NCBI GenBank assembly: GCA_027946555.1
Contig: JAPEVC010000254.1
Span: 1 to 49,309 of the forward strand
From: Gnomoniopsis sp. IMI 355080
Taxonomy: Eukaryota; Ascomycota; Sordariomycetes; Diaporthales; Gnomoniaceae
Length of the DNA: 49,309 bases
Direction of reading: 5' to 3'
The notes under the pieces are model-generated. The model had not been told where the DNA came from. It worked only from the letters and a program-made list of their open reading frames with translations, and did not search any database. The translations under genes and the position numbers were made by a program. Below, one piece after another: positions 11,919 to 24,076 of this stretch. The stretch's first letter is position 1. Each line of letters begins with the position of its first letter.

Positions 11919-14167
11919 TCAACGTGAAAGGTCGCTCTGAGTTGTTCCAAAACAGAACCCTAGAAATGCAAGCATAAAGCCGGCAATGGCAAAGCCGCCT
12001 TGGATATCCCCGCGTACGATGGACCATACTACAGCAAAAATCAAGGCCGAAGCGAACCCCACACAGCCATAGAGGAAAACGACGAACCAGTCAATTCCCT
12101 CGACGAACTGAAGCCCCCACCCGACCGCGCTCCCCTTGAGAGGACAAGGCTCTAACTTGTCGCGCATTTTCTTGGGGATTTTCCGGAATAAGACGGGCAG
12201 GAACTCAGCATCCTCGGGATGCTCGAATAGATGCATCAGGAGATTGGGACCGATTGGTGGATTTGTCTCTGCAGGCAATGGATCGTAGCTGTAATCACGT
12301 CTGACTTGAGTCTCTGGCGGAATGGATGGGCTTTGCTGCACATCGATCAACAAACTTTGATATGTCTCAAACTATGCAGTATCAGCGTCGCTGTGCGAGA
12401 AAGAAGTTGATGGCCATAGACTACCTTGACGAAGTTGATAGCACGGACTGTGCGCAAACGACTCCAGGGGCTTGTCTTCTTTTGAGAAGCGTAGTAATAA
12501 CGCAACACCCGGAAGAAGTCTCGGTCCGAGTTCATCTTGCAAACCTCAGGCTGATGGAGCTTCAGTGTCCGCATGAATGGGACACAAAGGAGGACGAAAT
12601 TATGGTTGCCTGGAGGCATATTCGGATCTTTTGGACACACACCAAGTTGAGACGCTGAACGCTGGGAGGACCTGTGATGGCGTGGCAGCTTCGAGAACTG
12701 CATATTGTCGGGTAGACGGATTGCCTTGAACCATTCTTTTGCGGCAGGAATGAACCTTTTGGTAGCATCTCTGATCGTGTTCGGGTCATCCATCACTTTC
12801 TCTTGGAAATACTCCCGCAAGGTCTCCTCGAGCCTCTTCGCAGCCCCTGGCTGAAGCTCGGTGTAGTCATCATACATCCTACATCCACACTTCTGTATAG
12901 AGCATTCCGAGTTATTATCAACCATGGTGCCAGTTGAGTCAGGCAAGGAGCCATATATATGAGGAATGGCTTGACGAGATTGTCTACTTACACACTGCCA
13001 GGTTATCCTGTGTGTATCTTGCAGACTCGGGCTGTGAAACTGCATTACGAGGTTCGTAAAATATGTCTTGAGGAGTCTATACCCTGGCAGGTAGAGGCTT
13101 TTATCTCCAAGTTCGAAGTTCGTTTTGGCATAGGCCTTGACACTAGTCTCAAGAGCATGTATTGGCTCTGTGTTGAATAGAAACCGCTCTGCAACGTCGT
13201 AATTGAAATGCGAGTCTAGACCGTCCTCTTTTCTATCCCCGGTGAGTTCCAGGAGGTGATGCGTCGGCTGATAGTCCTTATTGTCATCCGAACTAAGCGT
13301 GTGGGTCTCCCATAATCTTTGGGCAAGGTTGCCTCGTGCTTTTCGTACGTAACGACTAGCAGAGAGACATATAGGGCCTTCACTATCTTTCATACTCCCT
13401 GTATTCGCTGCTAGTCGCCCAAGATCATCTGCATAGTTCTTCAAGAAACTTGCGATGGTGCGCAAACACGTCCTTCGAGAACCTTGATGGAATGTGATGA
13501 GCTGCGGCCATAGATAACGCAAGTCATTGAACATAAGCAAATGACGAAAGATGGCTTCTACAGCGTCTTCCTCCACTGCGGTCGTTGATGACGCCACAGA
13601 AACCGTCGTTGATGATTGTGATATGACTGATTCAGAGTCCGAGTCCATCTCCAAGTCTATTTCGACCTGCGTCTCCTCATCGATGGAGGAAGCAAAGTCG
13701 AGCTCTTCATTCTTCGGAGTATTTTCCACTTGTGGTACGGAGTCTTGTCCAGGTGTTGCCGTGGACAAGGAAGTGTACCCATCTGCAGCGAATTGGTCCC
13801 TCTGTTGTGCGTTTGTTTTGGACTTGGATGTTTGATGAGACGTTGATGTAAAAGCTGGCTTATCAACAGACAATTCTTTTCTGTGCTCTGCAAGCCGAGT
13901 GCTAATCGACTGAGTTGTGTCCTGCTGCTTAAAAGATGTAGCGTAGTGATCACGAATCTTTGTAGAAGCGTTCTCTGGTTTACTCTTGACAGGGTAGTGA
14001 TTGAAAGGACCAGGAGAACCTCCCCCACTATGTTTAGCACACGCATAACCGACTGTTATCACTCGTTGCGTGATGTTGTGTTTTGGGTACAGGGTACATC
14101 GATCCACTGCATGCTGGTAATAAAGACATTGACATCCTGAATAAACCTCGACTAGCTGATAACACAT
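11919..14167 (-). CDS. Conserved fungal protein of unknown function, two C-terminal membrane segments, 731 aa
   Basis: Two exons, 14167-12425 and 12371-11919, join across a 53-bp intron (GTAGTC...CATAG); the junction reads AINFVK-FETYQS in frame. The start is the first ATG. The N-terminus has regularly placed Cys and His (Cys2, 12, 14, 23 and 43), which could bind zinc. Residues 50-200 are polar and acidic, probably disordered. A central region has a second Cys cluster (ECSIQKCGC). The C-terminal part contains FVLLCVPFMRTLKLHQPEVCKM and PPIGPNLLMHLFEHPEDAEF, then GWGLQFVEGIDW and two hydrophobic segments at about 676-698 and 705-723. I recall this architecture as a common Pezizomycotina family annotated only as hypothetical. 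It is probably anchored in a membrane by its C-terminus with a large cytosolic N-terminal part. No function is assigned. Confidence 0.85.
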
Positions 14168-14768
14168 TTCTTTCGACTACTTCCGGTACGTTTCAGTGTC
14201 AGCAGCAGTGGCGTCCGTAACTCTGAGGCGACCTAGGCCTAGGTAGAAGCTTGAAATTGGCGGACTTACTAGTATGGAAAACAATTGTGAAGAGGATAGA
14301 AAAAAGCACATCCTTAACTAGATCAGTCGTTGCTACTGAGCTCCGTATCGTGCCTCAATGATTGAGTTGTACTCAATAGCAATCTTTCACACGGGCTGCC
14401 TCTTCTTTTGTGGCTAGGAGGTGTGGCAGAGCCTGCATTAACCCCTGGCAACAGGCCATACTTGTTGAACTCAGCCTCATGCACGCTCGAAGCAGGCGGA
14501 CTGTGTGGTGCCACGTAAAACAAGGATACATTTTGAAGATGGAGATAGCGGTGCTGAATTGGTTAGTCCTATTGTTTGGAGTGCTGGAGGGGAAGGCGAC
14601 ATGAGAAGTGCAACCAAAGCATGGCACGTTAAGCCCCGTACTCCGCTGGGGCAAAGCGAAAGGTATCAGAGCCTTGCCAGCACGATTCATCACCGACAAA
14701 AGGCGTCTCGAAAAGATGTCCGGGAGTTTGCTTCTGTGGTAGTCTATTTCACTCACAACATCCAATAT
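14168..14768. other. Intergenic, promoter of the 731-aa gene
   Basis: Contains a CCTAGGCCTAGG palindrome at 14232-14243, related to the dispersed TACCTAGGTA element. A minus-strand frame of 130 codons at 14373-14765 begins with TTG, not ATG, and has no motif, so it is not called. Confidence 0.55.
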
Positions 14769-16316
14769 CTATGTTAGTCGCTGATCCGCATCGTTATTCA
14801 AAGACCCTAACTCGAGCACTCGATCCTCGTTGTCGCAACTCTCTTCGTCTCTGACCACCGCCTCTTGTGTTGTTTGGGGTTTTGGTTGCAGAGCCATAAA
14901 AAGAGCCCCGCCCACAATGAGACAGATACCCACAATGCTGGTCCAGTGCATCTCTTTTCCAAACGCCCATCGGTCAAAACCAGCCGTCCAAAGCATACCC
15001 GTGTACAACATCGCTGGGGCCTTGTTGGATCGTCCCTCGCTGCCGAAGCCGAGCGTCATAAGCAACTGGGTGGCCAGGCCACAAACCGTGATGGTACAGA
15101 CGTAGAGCCACTGCTCAATTCCGTTGGGAAGCGCGAAATTCAGCTGGGGCTGATCAATGTCGAATACGGGCGCCAGAGTCAGGATCGTGATGCTAATGAG
15201 CGTGCTGATGAAGGCAAAGTAGCTGGTAGTCGTCAGAACCGATGCTCGTGTGCCTATCATCTTGACGCTGAGGAGAGCTCCGGTACCGCCCACCGCGCTT
15301 ATGAGACAGAGCATGATCCCAAGTAAGCGTTCAGCTGCTGCCTTTGCGTCGACGTCCACCGTCGAGGGCGAAGTCATTGGGTGACCGTCTCCAAGCGCTG
15401 GGGCAACAGGTGGTACATTGTCCCTTGGAACCGCACCGAAGATCGCCACTGGTCGGGCGATGAATACGACTCCAACCATTGCTACGAAAGAGGCAGCCAT
15501 TTCCTTCTTTGGGAAAGGCTGGCCTAAGAAAATAGCTGAGTAGCCAGCTATCATCGAAGGTGTGAGGAAGGTGATAACAGTGGCATCGGAGATACTTAAA
15601 TAACCTGATCATTCGTCAGCGTTGGGAAAATTCTGGAGACTATAGACTCAAGATCAGGGTTTCTCACTTAACGCTGTCCAGAATGCACCAATACCGCAGA
15701 ACCCAAATGCGCCTCTCGCGAGCAACAGCCATCTCACATTCTTCGGCCCCAACGGGAATTCAGATCGTTTTGTATAGTACAAACATCCGATGCAGACAAA
15801 CCAGCTGAAAGTCATTCTCAGGACGAGTATTTGTAAAGCGTGCATTCCATGACCGTCACGTTCGAGAAGTTTCGTGAAGAGTGACATCAAAGACCCAAAG
15901 AAGGTCGAAATAATTACTAGCAGGTAGCTCCGATTTGATGTCCAGAAATGACATAATTTGTAATATAATCTCCTTGTGACGAGGCTGCTGTTGCCATGTG
16001 TGGATACTGCGCTGAGATAGACCTGGTCTGGTAGAGAATGTAGAAGAGGGCTTGTGGACCGTGGGTCGACAGGTATGAGCAAAGGTGAGGAGGATACGTT
16101 CTGTTTGCTGCTCCAATCTCCCTTTTTGAGGTCGATCAAGGAAGGCACTAGGACCTCAGATTGGAGCAAACCATTCTTCGTTTGGAAAAGTTTTGTTTCC
16201 TCTTGTGTCTCGATCTCCTCTACAATCGAGCTTCCGGAAGATGACGATGGGCTGTCCTCAATTTGTAGGATCGCCTTGGCTGGAGGAGTCTGTGGGATTC
16301 TGGAAATACTAGACAT
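14769..16316 (-). CDS. EamA / drug-metabolite transporter family membrane protein, 494 aa
   Basis: Two exons, 16316-15668 and 15604-14769, are separated by a 63-bp intron (GTGAGA...TCAG); splicing restores WTALSYLSISDATVITFLTPS, a hallmark stretch of fungal EamA proteins. Residues 1-125 are a polar, Ser-rich cytosolic tail. About ten hydrophobic helices follow in two five-helix EamA repeats; the first starts near YLLVIISTFFGSLMSLFTKLL, and an acidic C-terminal tail ends the protein. Family members move small solutes such as nucleotide sugars, amino acids or metabolites. Nothing in the sequence fixes the substrate. The linker between repeats (GDGHPMTSPSTVDVDAKAAA) is typical of the fungal group. 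Plasma membrane or a Golgi-type location are both possible. Confidence 0.9.
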
Positions 16317-17754
16317 GATGAAGAATTGAATTCAAGTACAATCAGATCAAACATCGAAGAAAACGATCTGAAGATGTTGGTTTGGACAGGTCCGACTAAA
16401 TACCACAAGGAAAGAGTGAGCGTCCACGATCCTCTCAGGCTCTCACTAAGCATGTGTGTAGAGGTAGAAATCGCTATTCAACCGCTAATCCACCGGAGAA
16501 CATCGATGGGTTTCTCCCACTCAAAATTAGCGGAGGGGCGAAATCGCAAACTCTTCTGATCCGGTTGCATTGGTAGAACAGGCTTCTAGTCCTAGTGTGC
16601 CGCATTACTCGACGAGGCACCTATATGAAGTACTTATGAACCAGTAAAACGGCGTGACTTGCTCTGCGATGTACGGTGAATCAAGCTCGGGCCGAGCCTA
16701 GATTACCTACCTTAGCTCTCTGGGACGAGATAACCATTACTTTGCATATTCGCACAGAATGAATACGTACCCCGTCACCTTGAGTGGGACTTCTCTCTGT
16801 AATCAGGCGACGGCCACAAGACCGCCTATTGCTGGTTATCTAAGAGCCGTAGACTCTAATACATCTAATTCATCGTGTAGACACTTGGATGACGCGATGA
16901 CGACTACAGAATCCTTTAGGCTTGCGCCTGACCGTGGCTCAACCGGCAGACAAACCGGAAATCAAGCCGGCCCTCCGAGACCGGGCGGCTCCGCATTAGT
17001 CCGTCTCCGGTGTCCCACCTCGGCAGTCGTCACTGGTCGAAGTAATGTGTGGTGTGTGTAGTTGACGGTGTGAGCGACCTGAGTCGTATTGCATATGGCA
17101 ATACTACAGAGATGCCTTTCCCTTAAAGTGGTGCGGCCCTAGGCTTTCTTCTGCAACAGGCTTCCTCGAGAAGGACCAAGAAAAAGAACCAGATTGTACC
17201 AAATTCAGGTATTCTCTGGATTTCGAGAAGCCTCCAATGGTGTTAAAGGCCGTGCTGCACTGGGAGTGACGGTAAGCCGAGTGTATTGCCAGCTCATGAC
17301 TGTAAAACAAGCTGTTTGGGCTTAATTTGTGGCCAACATCAGCTCGGCGCATCCAGATATACTGGATACAGGCTGGGGTTTTTAGAGGTTCCGTTGCTAC
17401 TGAGGCTCATACTGGTTGTAGATGGAGGAAGTGATGGCCTGAATATTCCGTACAATAAAATATACAATTTAGAGTCAAGGGATGAGGCTCAACTTCGTGA
17501 ACCTCGCGAAGCTGGGGGAGGGATGTCGAATGTGGCCCGTGCGCACCTGCAATTGATTGCCTGCAATCGCGTCGCAAAAACGCGGGCTGCTACAAGCTGC
17601 AGAAAGAAATCCAATCGTTAATAAACCAACCTCACGTCCGCACACCCACCTTCAACAACACCATCGACTGACCCCAATCCATCTCAAACTTCCCACCGCT
17701 TGCAGACGCCCAACCGACGACTTTCTTCCCTGCTCAACCGCTGTTGCCTTCAAG
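16317..17754. other. Divergent intergenic region between the EamA transporter and RVB1
   Basis: Serves as promoter region for both flanking genes. A 100-codon plus-strand frame at 16759-17061 shows no motif. Just before the RVB1 ATG the sequence is C- and CT-rich, as is usual around fungal transcription starts. Confidence 0.55.
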
Positions 17755-19394
17755 ATGGTTCAGATCAGCGAGGTCAAGAACCAGGGTCGCGACAATCGCA
17801 CCTCAGCACACACCCACATCAAGGGCCTTGGCTTGTCTTTGGCTGGCAATGCTGACAAGCAAGCCGCAGGCTTCGTCGGCCAACAGACCGCAAGAGAGGT
17901 AAGGCTTCCCAACGATGGCGCTGCTGTGACATAACTTGCGACAGGTCGAAGCTGACAAGTCTGGTTGATGACCTAGGCGTGCGGTGTAGTCGTCGACCTG
18001 ATCAAAGCCCACAAGATGGCCGGCCGAGGTGTGTTGCTTGCGGGAGGGCCAGGAACAGGAAAAACGGCACTTGCGCTTGCCATCAGTCAAGAGCTGGGAA
18101 CCAAGATACCCTTCTGCCCCATCGTCGGAAGCGAAATCTACTCTGCAGAAGTCAAGAAGACGGAGATGTTGATGGAGAACTTCCGGCGTGCCATCGGACT
18201 CAAGGTGCGGGAGACAAAAGAGGTCTACGAGGGCGAGGTCACCGAGCTCACGCCAGAGGAATCCGAGAACCCATTGGGCGGGTACGGCAAGACCATCAGC
18301 ACACTTCTGATCGGTCTCAAGAGCGCAAAGGGCCAGAAGAAGTTGCGACTGGATCCATCCATCTACGAGGCTATCCAGAAGGAGCGCGTCACGGTGGGCG
18401 ATGTCGTCTACATCGAGGCAAACACAGGTGCATGCAAGCGAGTGGGTCGCTCAGACGCCTATGCGACTGAGTTCGACCTGGAGGCCGAGGAATACGTGCC
18501 CATCCCCAAGGGCGAGGTACACAAGAAGAAGGAGATTGTACAGGATGTTACCCTGCATGACCTGGATGTGGCCAACTCTAGGCCACAGGGCGGTCAGGAC
18601 ATCATGTCAATGATGGGTCAATTGATGAAGCCGAAAATGACGGAGATCACGGATAAGCTGCGGGGCGAAATCAACAAAGTCGTCAGCAAGTACATCGACC
18701 AGGGCGTGGCGGAGCTGGTATCTGGTGTCCTGTTCATTGACGAGGTGGGTAACTCCGACCTTCACCGCGGTTCCCGTTTGTCGATGCGGCTGCGGCTGCG
18801 GCTGCGGCGCGGTTGCAGCTATAACACGGACTTTTTAGCTAACACAAGCAGGCGCACATGCTCGATATCGAATGTTTCACGTACCTCAACAAGGCTCTAG
18901 AGTCGCCAATCTCGCCAATCGTTGTGCTCGCGTCAAATCGCGGCATGGCAACAATTCGTGGAACCGACGACATCACGGCGGCCCACGGAATTCCTCCCGA
19001 TTTCCTAGCCCGTCTGCTCATCATCCCAACAACACCTTACGACGCCGAAGAGATACAGCGGATCGTACGGATCCGAGCCTCCACGGAAGGCGTGCAAATT
19101 TCCGACGCCGCGCTCAGTAAGATTGCCGAGCACGGTGTGCGCATCAGCTTGCGATACTGCCTGCAGCTCCTGACCCCCGCAAGGTGAGTGGCTCCCGCGT
19201 TCCCGGCTCCCGCCAACGTCCAAGACATGTCCCCATTTGTGCACCAACTGACATGGAGAAGCATCCTTGCGCGAGTGAATGGTCGCTCCCAAATTGATCT
19301 CCAGGATGTGGCAGAGTGTGAGGATCTGTTCCTCGACGCCCGTCGCAGCGCCTCCCTGCTCACCAGCGAGACCGGTAAGGGCTACTTGCTCTGA
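17755..19394 (+). CDS. rvb1: RuvB-like AAA+ ATPase 1 (Rvb1/pontin), 458 aa
   Basis: Four exons: 17755-17898, 17977-18744, 18852-19183 and 19262-19394. Introns are 78, 107 and 78 bp and all junctions keep frame. The product is a subunit of the Rvb1-Rvb2 hexamer used by the INO80, SWR1 and R2TP complexes, acting mainly in the nucleus. Walker A is GGPGTGKT (residues 71-78). Walker B is VLFIDE (299-304), followed after splicing by AHMLDIECFTYLNKALES. The insertion domain EEYVPIPKGEVHKKKEIVQDVTLHDLDVANSRPQGGQD is diagnostic of Rvb1. Sensor residues lie in VLASNRG, and the C-terminal lid ends TSETGKGYLL. Length matches human RUVBL1 (456 aa). The ATG at 17755 gives the usual MVQISEVK-type start in an AAGATGG context. 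Confidence 0.97.
18785..18808 (+). repeat. TGCGGC hexamer tandem in RVB1 intron 2
   Basis: Four perfect copies of TGCGGC lie in the 107-bp intron at 18745-18851. The reading frame of the preceding exon runs through them as an Arg/Leu-rich string not found in the family, which supports their removal by splicing. Confidence 0.8.
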
Positions 19395-20521
19395 GCGTTG
19401 ATGCATCAGGTACATGGACCTTTCCACTACCTTTGGGACGTAGACTCGTCATTTTTCTTATAATTTGCAAAAAGTTTGGTGTTCAGCGGTGATACGATGA
19501 TTGGGTTGACCATGACGGAAACGGTTGGGCTTGGCAGGGGAGTGGGTTTCTAAGCGTGTTGCTCATGGGCAGGCCAAAAAAAACAATGGGAATGTGCGGT
19601 CGTTTGCGGTCCAAGACATCTAATTCATTATCCCACACAACGTAGCGGACGATGCCTACATTGTTCGTTAGGGAGAAACTACTGTAAGATCACGTGGATA
19701 GAGAGAATCAAAGACTTTCAGTTGCCTCATTCGACTGACATAGTCTTTGTTTTCAGAACAGCATTCCAGTGAGCGCCAGAACAAGGCAAGCCGCTTTGGA
19801 GACGATGCATTCCGGTAGACAATCGTCGCTCGCTGAAAGACGATGGAGCTTATAACCCCAAGTCCTTGTCTTTGGCAATCTGTCACTTTGACCGACTGGA
19901 AAAAGTCCTGGTCAGAGGGGCACTGCGAACGGACGATCGCAAACGCTGGACAAAGAAATGGCAGCTGGCCCAGTTTCGTTGGCAGTAGTCTCCCGCTCCT
20001 CTCCCGAGACAAAGACCACACCCACTCATCCACCGCTCAACCCCTACTCATTCGCATGGATGAGAGCACCGCCAGGCGGAGGGAACTGCTATCAAGGCAT
20101 TGAGAGGTAACCACGCCCACATTCTGGTCATTGTCAGGCACTACTGTGAATGAAGGACGAGGAGGACTATCTCACAAAGAGGACAATCCAACAAGTCTTT
20201 GGTTGTCACCTATCTCCAACATGAATCCAGAAGCCCCATTCTACACTTGGAACCACTCCTCCCTCCTCATTGCCTCGTCCTTTTGCTTCGCCTAGCTGCT
20301 TAATGGACATTCAACTGGCCCCAATAGTCTGCCCCAAGGGCAGCGACAGCGCCCAACTTTCACCGACAGACTGCTTGCACCCTGATCTGTCTCTGACCCT
20401 TGACCTGGACCTGGATCCTGGGATCTGTTCCTCGACCTGATTTGTCCTCTTTTTCTATCTCAAAAAGATTCCTCCTGGCACTGTTTGTTGGGGTGGCTTG
20501 CTGGATAGGCTGTTTTACAAT
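19395..20521. other. Intergenic region, RVB1 3' end and HMG-box gene promoter
   Basis: Long pyrimidine-rich stretches at about 20180-20510 probably form the promoter and leader of the HMG-box gene. Frames of 86 and 121 codons on opposite strands at 19668-20103 overlap and have no motif. Confidence 0.55.
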
Positions 20522-23427
20522 ATGACAGACGTAGTCACCGATTCCAAAGCACAGGCTACTTCTCACCCGCTTTCTCCCACAACTCCTACAGGCCCTTCAC
20601 CAACCAGTCTCCATGCCATGTCTACAAGGTCCAGCGACGCGCTGGCAAGGAGTCAGTCGACACATCATCAGCAGCCACAGGCACCATACTCTGGTTCCCT
20701 GAGTGCAACAGAACCTACATCACAATCAGGAGCGCATGGGTTCCCATCTTCGGAAGGTCGTCTAACCAGGAAACGAGCTCGGTCCATCAACGTGGAGGAA
20801 GCCAACCATCCCAGGGTGGACCACCTTACGCTGCAGTCTCCAGCGTTGGGAGGCACTCCACCGCCCTCAGCGTCAACAATATCGAATTCGGATCTTATAT
20901 GTATCTGTCCATCACCACCGAAGGTTCCAAGACCCCGTAATGGTACGTGTGACTTCTCTGCTGGGTGGCTCGTTTGTTTTTTGAACATACAAGTTGGAGG
21001 GGCTTTTTCTTTCGCGATCCGCTGGCTTTTCTGTCTCTTCTCGTCTAGGACCGAGACACAACCCGGGCCCCTATCCTTTGTTCCCCTGAGTCACCGCAAA
21101 GTTGCTGTAACGACCATCAAGGTAAACTCACTTTGTGTGTGTAAAGATTGGGGCTGGTAGCCAGCCAGCCAACATCCTAAATGGAAAGTGAAGTAAGAAA
21201 AAGCAGGGTTCTGACCAACTCCCCCGTCCAAACAGCTTTCATTCTCTATCGACAACACCACCAAGCCGGCGTGGTTCACAAATACCCAGGCCTTGCAAAT
21301 CCAGACATCTCCAAGATCATTGGCGAGCACTGGCGTGAAGAAAACGACGAGACCAAAAACTACTGGAAACGCTTGGCTGAGGAAGAGAAAGCGAGGCACC
21401 AACGCCAGTACCCTCAGTACAAGTACCAGCCTCGCCGCGGCGGCAAAAACGGCCCAGCTGCGAGAGCGGCAGCAGCAGCAGCGGGTGCGGGCGAGGATCC
21501 GGGACGGTGTCCGAAGTGTGGTGGAAGGCACATCTCCACGCCGAGAACGCCTTCAACGCCATTTGGGGGGATTCCAGGTCCAGGTCACGGATTTGGTCCG
21601 GTCTCTGCATCGGCCATGCAGCCCTTCATCACCAACAACCCGCGCGTCATCGAGACGGTGCAGCAACAACCTCATCATCGGCAGTCCGCCGCCGACTCGC
21701 AGCACGGTAGTATGGGCGATCCTCGCCTACAGCAGCCCTCCTACTATCCTGCGCCTCCTGAGCCGCTCCGGGCGATCGAGGAGGACTACGAGGCTGGCTT
21801 CCCACCTGGCATGTCCCGGCGACGAGGCCCGCAGCAAGAAGATTTCGACATGTTGACCTCGCCCGAGCTCAAACGGCGTCGCTTCGACCCGTACTCAGAC
21901 CGTGGCTCGCCCATGAGTGCCGTGTCTCAGCACCGCAGCCAACAGCAGCAATATCCGTTGATGAGTGGCCAGGTACCATATCCGCAGTACCAGATGCAGC
22001 AGCAGCAGCAGCAGCAGCATCAACAGTATCCTATAGCCAGGTGGAGCTCGTCCGTCAGTGCCGGCGGATCTGTATACAGTAACCAGCCGAGCGGTACTGG
22101 CGGTGGAAATTACCCAACGGCGCCGTTGCCTCATCCACGTACTCCTAGTGAAGCCCAGCCACAGCAACATTTGCAACAACAGCAGCAGCAACCGCAGCAA
22201 CAGCAACAGGGGAGAGGCATGGGAATGGCACCGCCGCCTCGGCCGTCACAATTGAGCACAGCCGGTGGTGTGCCACCTGCACCGCCCGGACTACCAGCCC
22301 CGCAGAGCTCGAGGGGTCCAAACTTTGATGAGAGCTTGACACTGGCACCCCTAAAAATCCCGAGCTCTCCCGCGCAGGTGTCCGCTGCGAGCGATAGCAC
22401 ACGCAGCCTTTCGGGAGGCGGACCTAGCGGCCTGGGCATGGAGTCCCAACAGCAGCAGATGCTCGTCCAACACGGAGACAGTCAGGCGCGCGGTATCGAG
22501 GCCATGGTCATGAGTATCCCGTACACAAACAAGCTGGAAGTTCTGCGCAAGATCAGCCCTGCTCTTAACCCTCCAGGTGTAGGAAGTCCCGGCGTGGAGA
22601 CGAGAGGCCCCGTCATTGCTATCGAGGCTGGCCATGTCGCACTCATGAAGGAGGTGCGGCCTGTTATTGAGCGGGCTCTGCGTGCTTCTGGTGAGTGCAA
22701 CGTGAGAGTATGGGCAGATTCGTCTGTGGAACGGGGCTCGCCTACCCCGGCTGTACTTGTCAGTGATGCGGGCCTCGTGCAGAAACCCGCCAGACAGGGT
22801 GAGGATGTCCAGATGTCTGATATCCGTGACAGGCTGTCTGCCACCAGCGGAAGTCGTCACAGTAGTATCACTGGCACAAGCAGCGACGGCTGCAAGACAC
22901 CCACACCTCGCCATCCCGGGGGCGGTGGCAGCACAGCCACGCCTGCTGCGGGTACAAGCATGCTCGAGTACTTGCAGACGATCGTGGAGTGGCACACCAA
23001 GTCGGCCGAAATCATCAAGCATATCACGTCCAAGCCCAACAACGCGGGCGACGCGGCGACTACTACGACGCCGGTCGCGCTCATTCCAGGCGGGTTTTCC
23101 CTCACGCTATCAGACCGCTTCGCCTGCACCGCCGCCATCACCGATCCGTACTCGCCGGTGGATCATTGGCAATGGGGGGCGACGCTGTGGCGTGGGATTG
23201 TGGGACCGGACTTGGTGGTGTATGTGCGTCAGATGACGGCCGAGGAGGCGGCGCGGAACAGTGGCTTGGTGGAGTCTATCGCGGCTGGTGTGATGGTGGT
23301 CAGCGTTGCGGGCGAGAAGATCGATGAGAAGACGGAGCGGAGGTTGGCGTTTGAAGTGATGGAGTGGGTGAGAGCAGGTAGCTTTCAGAAGGGGTATTCT
23401 TTTGGTGGCAGGGCACCTGAAGGGTGA
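20522..23427 (+). CDS. HMG-box transcription factor (Rox1/Ste11-like), 870 aa
   Basis: Two exons, 20522-20942 and 21236-23427, are joined by a long 293-bp intron that splits the HMG box right after PRPRN; splicing gives NAFILYRQHHQAGVV. The box (about residues 135-205) continues with PGLANPDISKIIGEHW and EEEKARHQRQYPQYKYQPRR, a MATA/Sox-type sequence-specific DNA-binding domain, so a nuclear regulator is expected. The middle is Gln-rich, with pure CAG runs, and Pro-rich. The C-terminus from MLEYLQTIVEWHTKSAEI to about residue 865 looks folded and distinct. Candidate roles by family are hypoxia or sterol repression (Rox1) or mating and development (Ste11), but I cannot choose. ATG 20522 was preferred because the frame upstream of it begins at a non-ATG codon. 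Confidence 0.9.
21997..22017 (+). repeat. CAG microsatellite encoding polyglutamine
   Basis: Seven pure CAG codons are followed by CAT and further CAA/CAG codons inside the HMG-box protein. A second interrupted Gln tract lies at about 22157-22210. Confidence 0.9.
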
Positions 23428-24076
23428 TATTCTTTTCCTTCTTTTTCAAGTGGACATTCCAATGGCCCAGTCTAGAGAACGGCTCCAAAGCAGTTTGATG
23501 ATGAATGATCATGTGTTCGTAGGAAAGACACACATTTCTAAGGGCATCTAGGCGAGCTCTGTAACTAAAACTACACTTCTTCTGTATCAAATAACCATCC
23601 ATAACTTGAGTTTCCCGCGGCTGTTGTCCCAACGCTTGGCTTTTGATGTCACAACAAGTCTTGTGTGTGAGTATCTCAACTGCCTAGTGGAGCACCGGGC
23701 GCAGAACAAGCACATCTGGGAAGGGACCTAGCGCAAGAGGACCACTATTTCCAGTGCTTAGAGACGGCAATTCATTTAGCATGTGAAATTGATACACGGT
23801 ATGAATAGGGAGGTCGAAACAGCTTAGAGATTTCTGTTCCGAGTGGTCAGGCAATCTGGTTGGGTCGTGCTTACACTGACCCAACTTGAGACGGCTCGCT
23901 GTCGCAAAAAGCGTGAGCATCTCACTTACTTCTGTATAAGAATTGGGCCCTCGTTTTTTTTCATCTGCGAATTTTCTTTTGCTAATTCTCTTTGGCGTAC
24001 CTCGTCGAAACACCGCCAAATCCAGCACATGATCTGTGACTTCACCCTCGTGACATCGACCACACATCAGTTGAGA
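23428..24076. other. Intergenic region downstream of the HMG-box gene
   Basis: A 127-codon minus-strand frame at 23684-24067 lies head-to-head with the next gene, but it has no motif and no supporting context. Nothing else is recognised. Confidence 0.5.

Noticed and set aside
17945..17976. Alternative acceptor (ACAG) for RVB1 intron 1 at 17944
   Set aside because: It brings an in-frame TGA after seven codons; the CTAG acceptor at 17976 restores the conserved ACGVVVDLIK.
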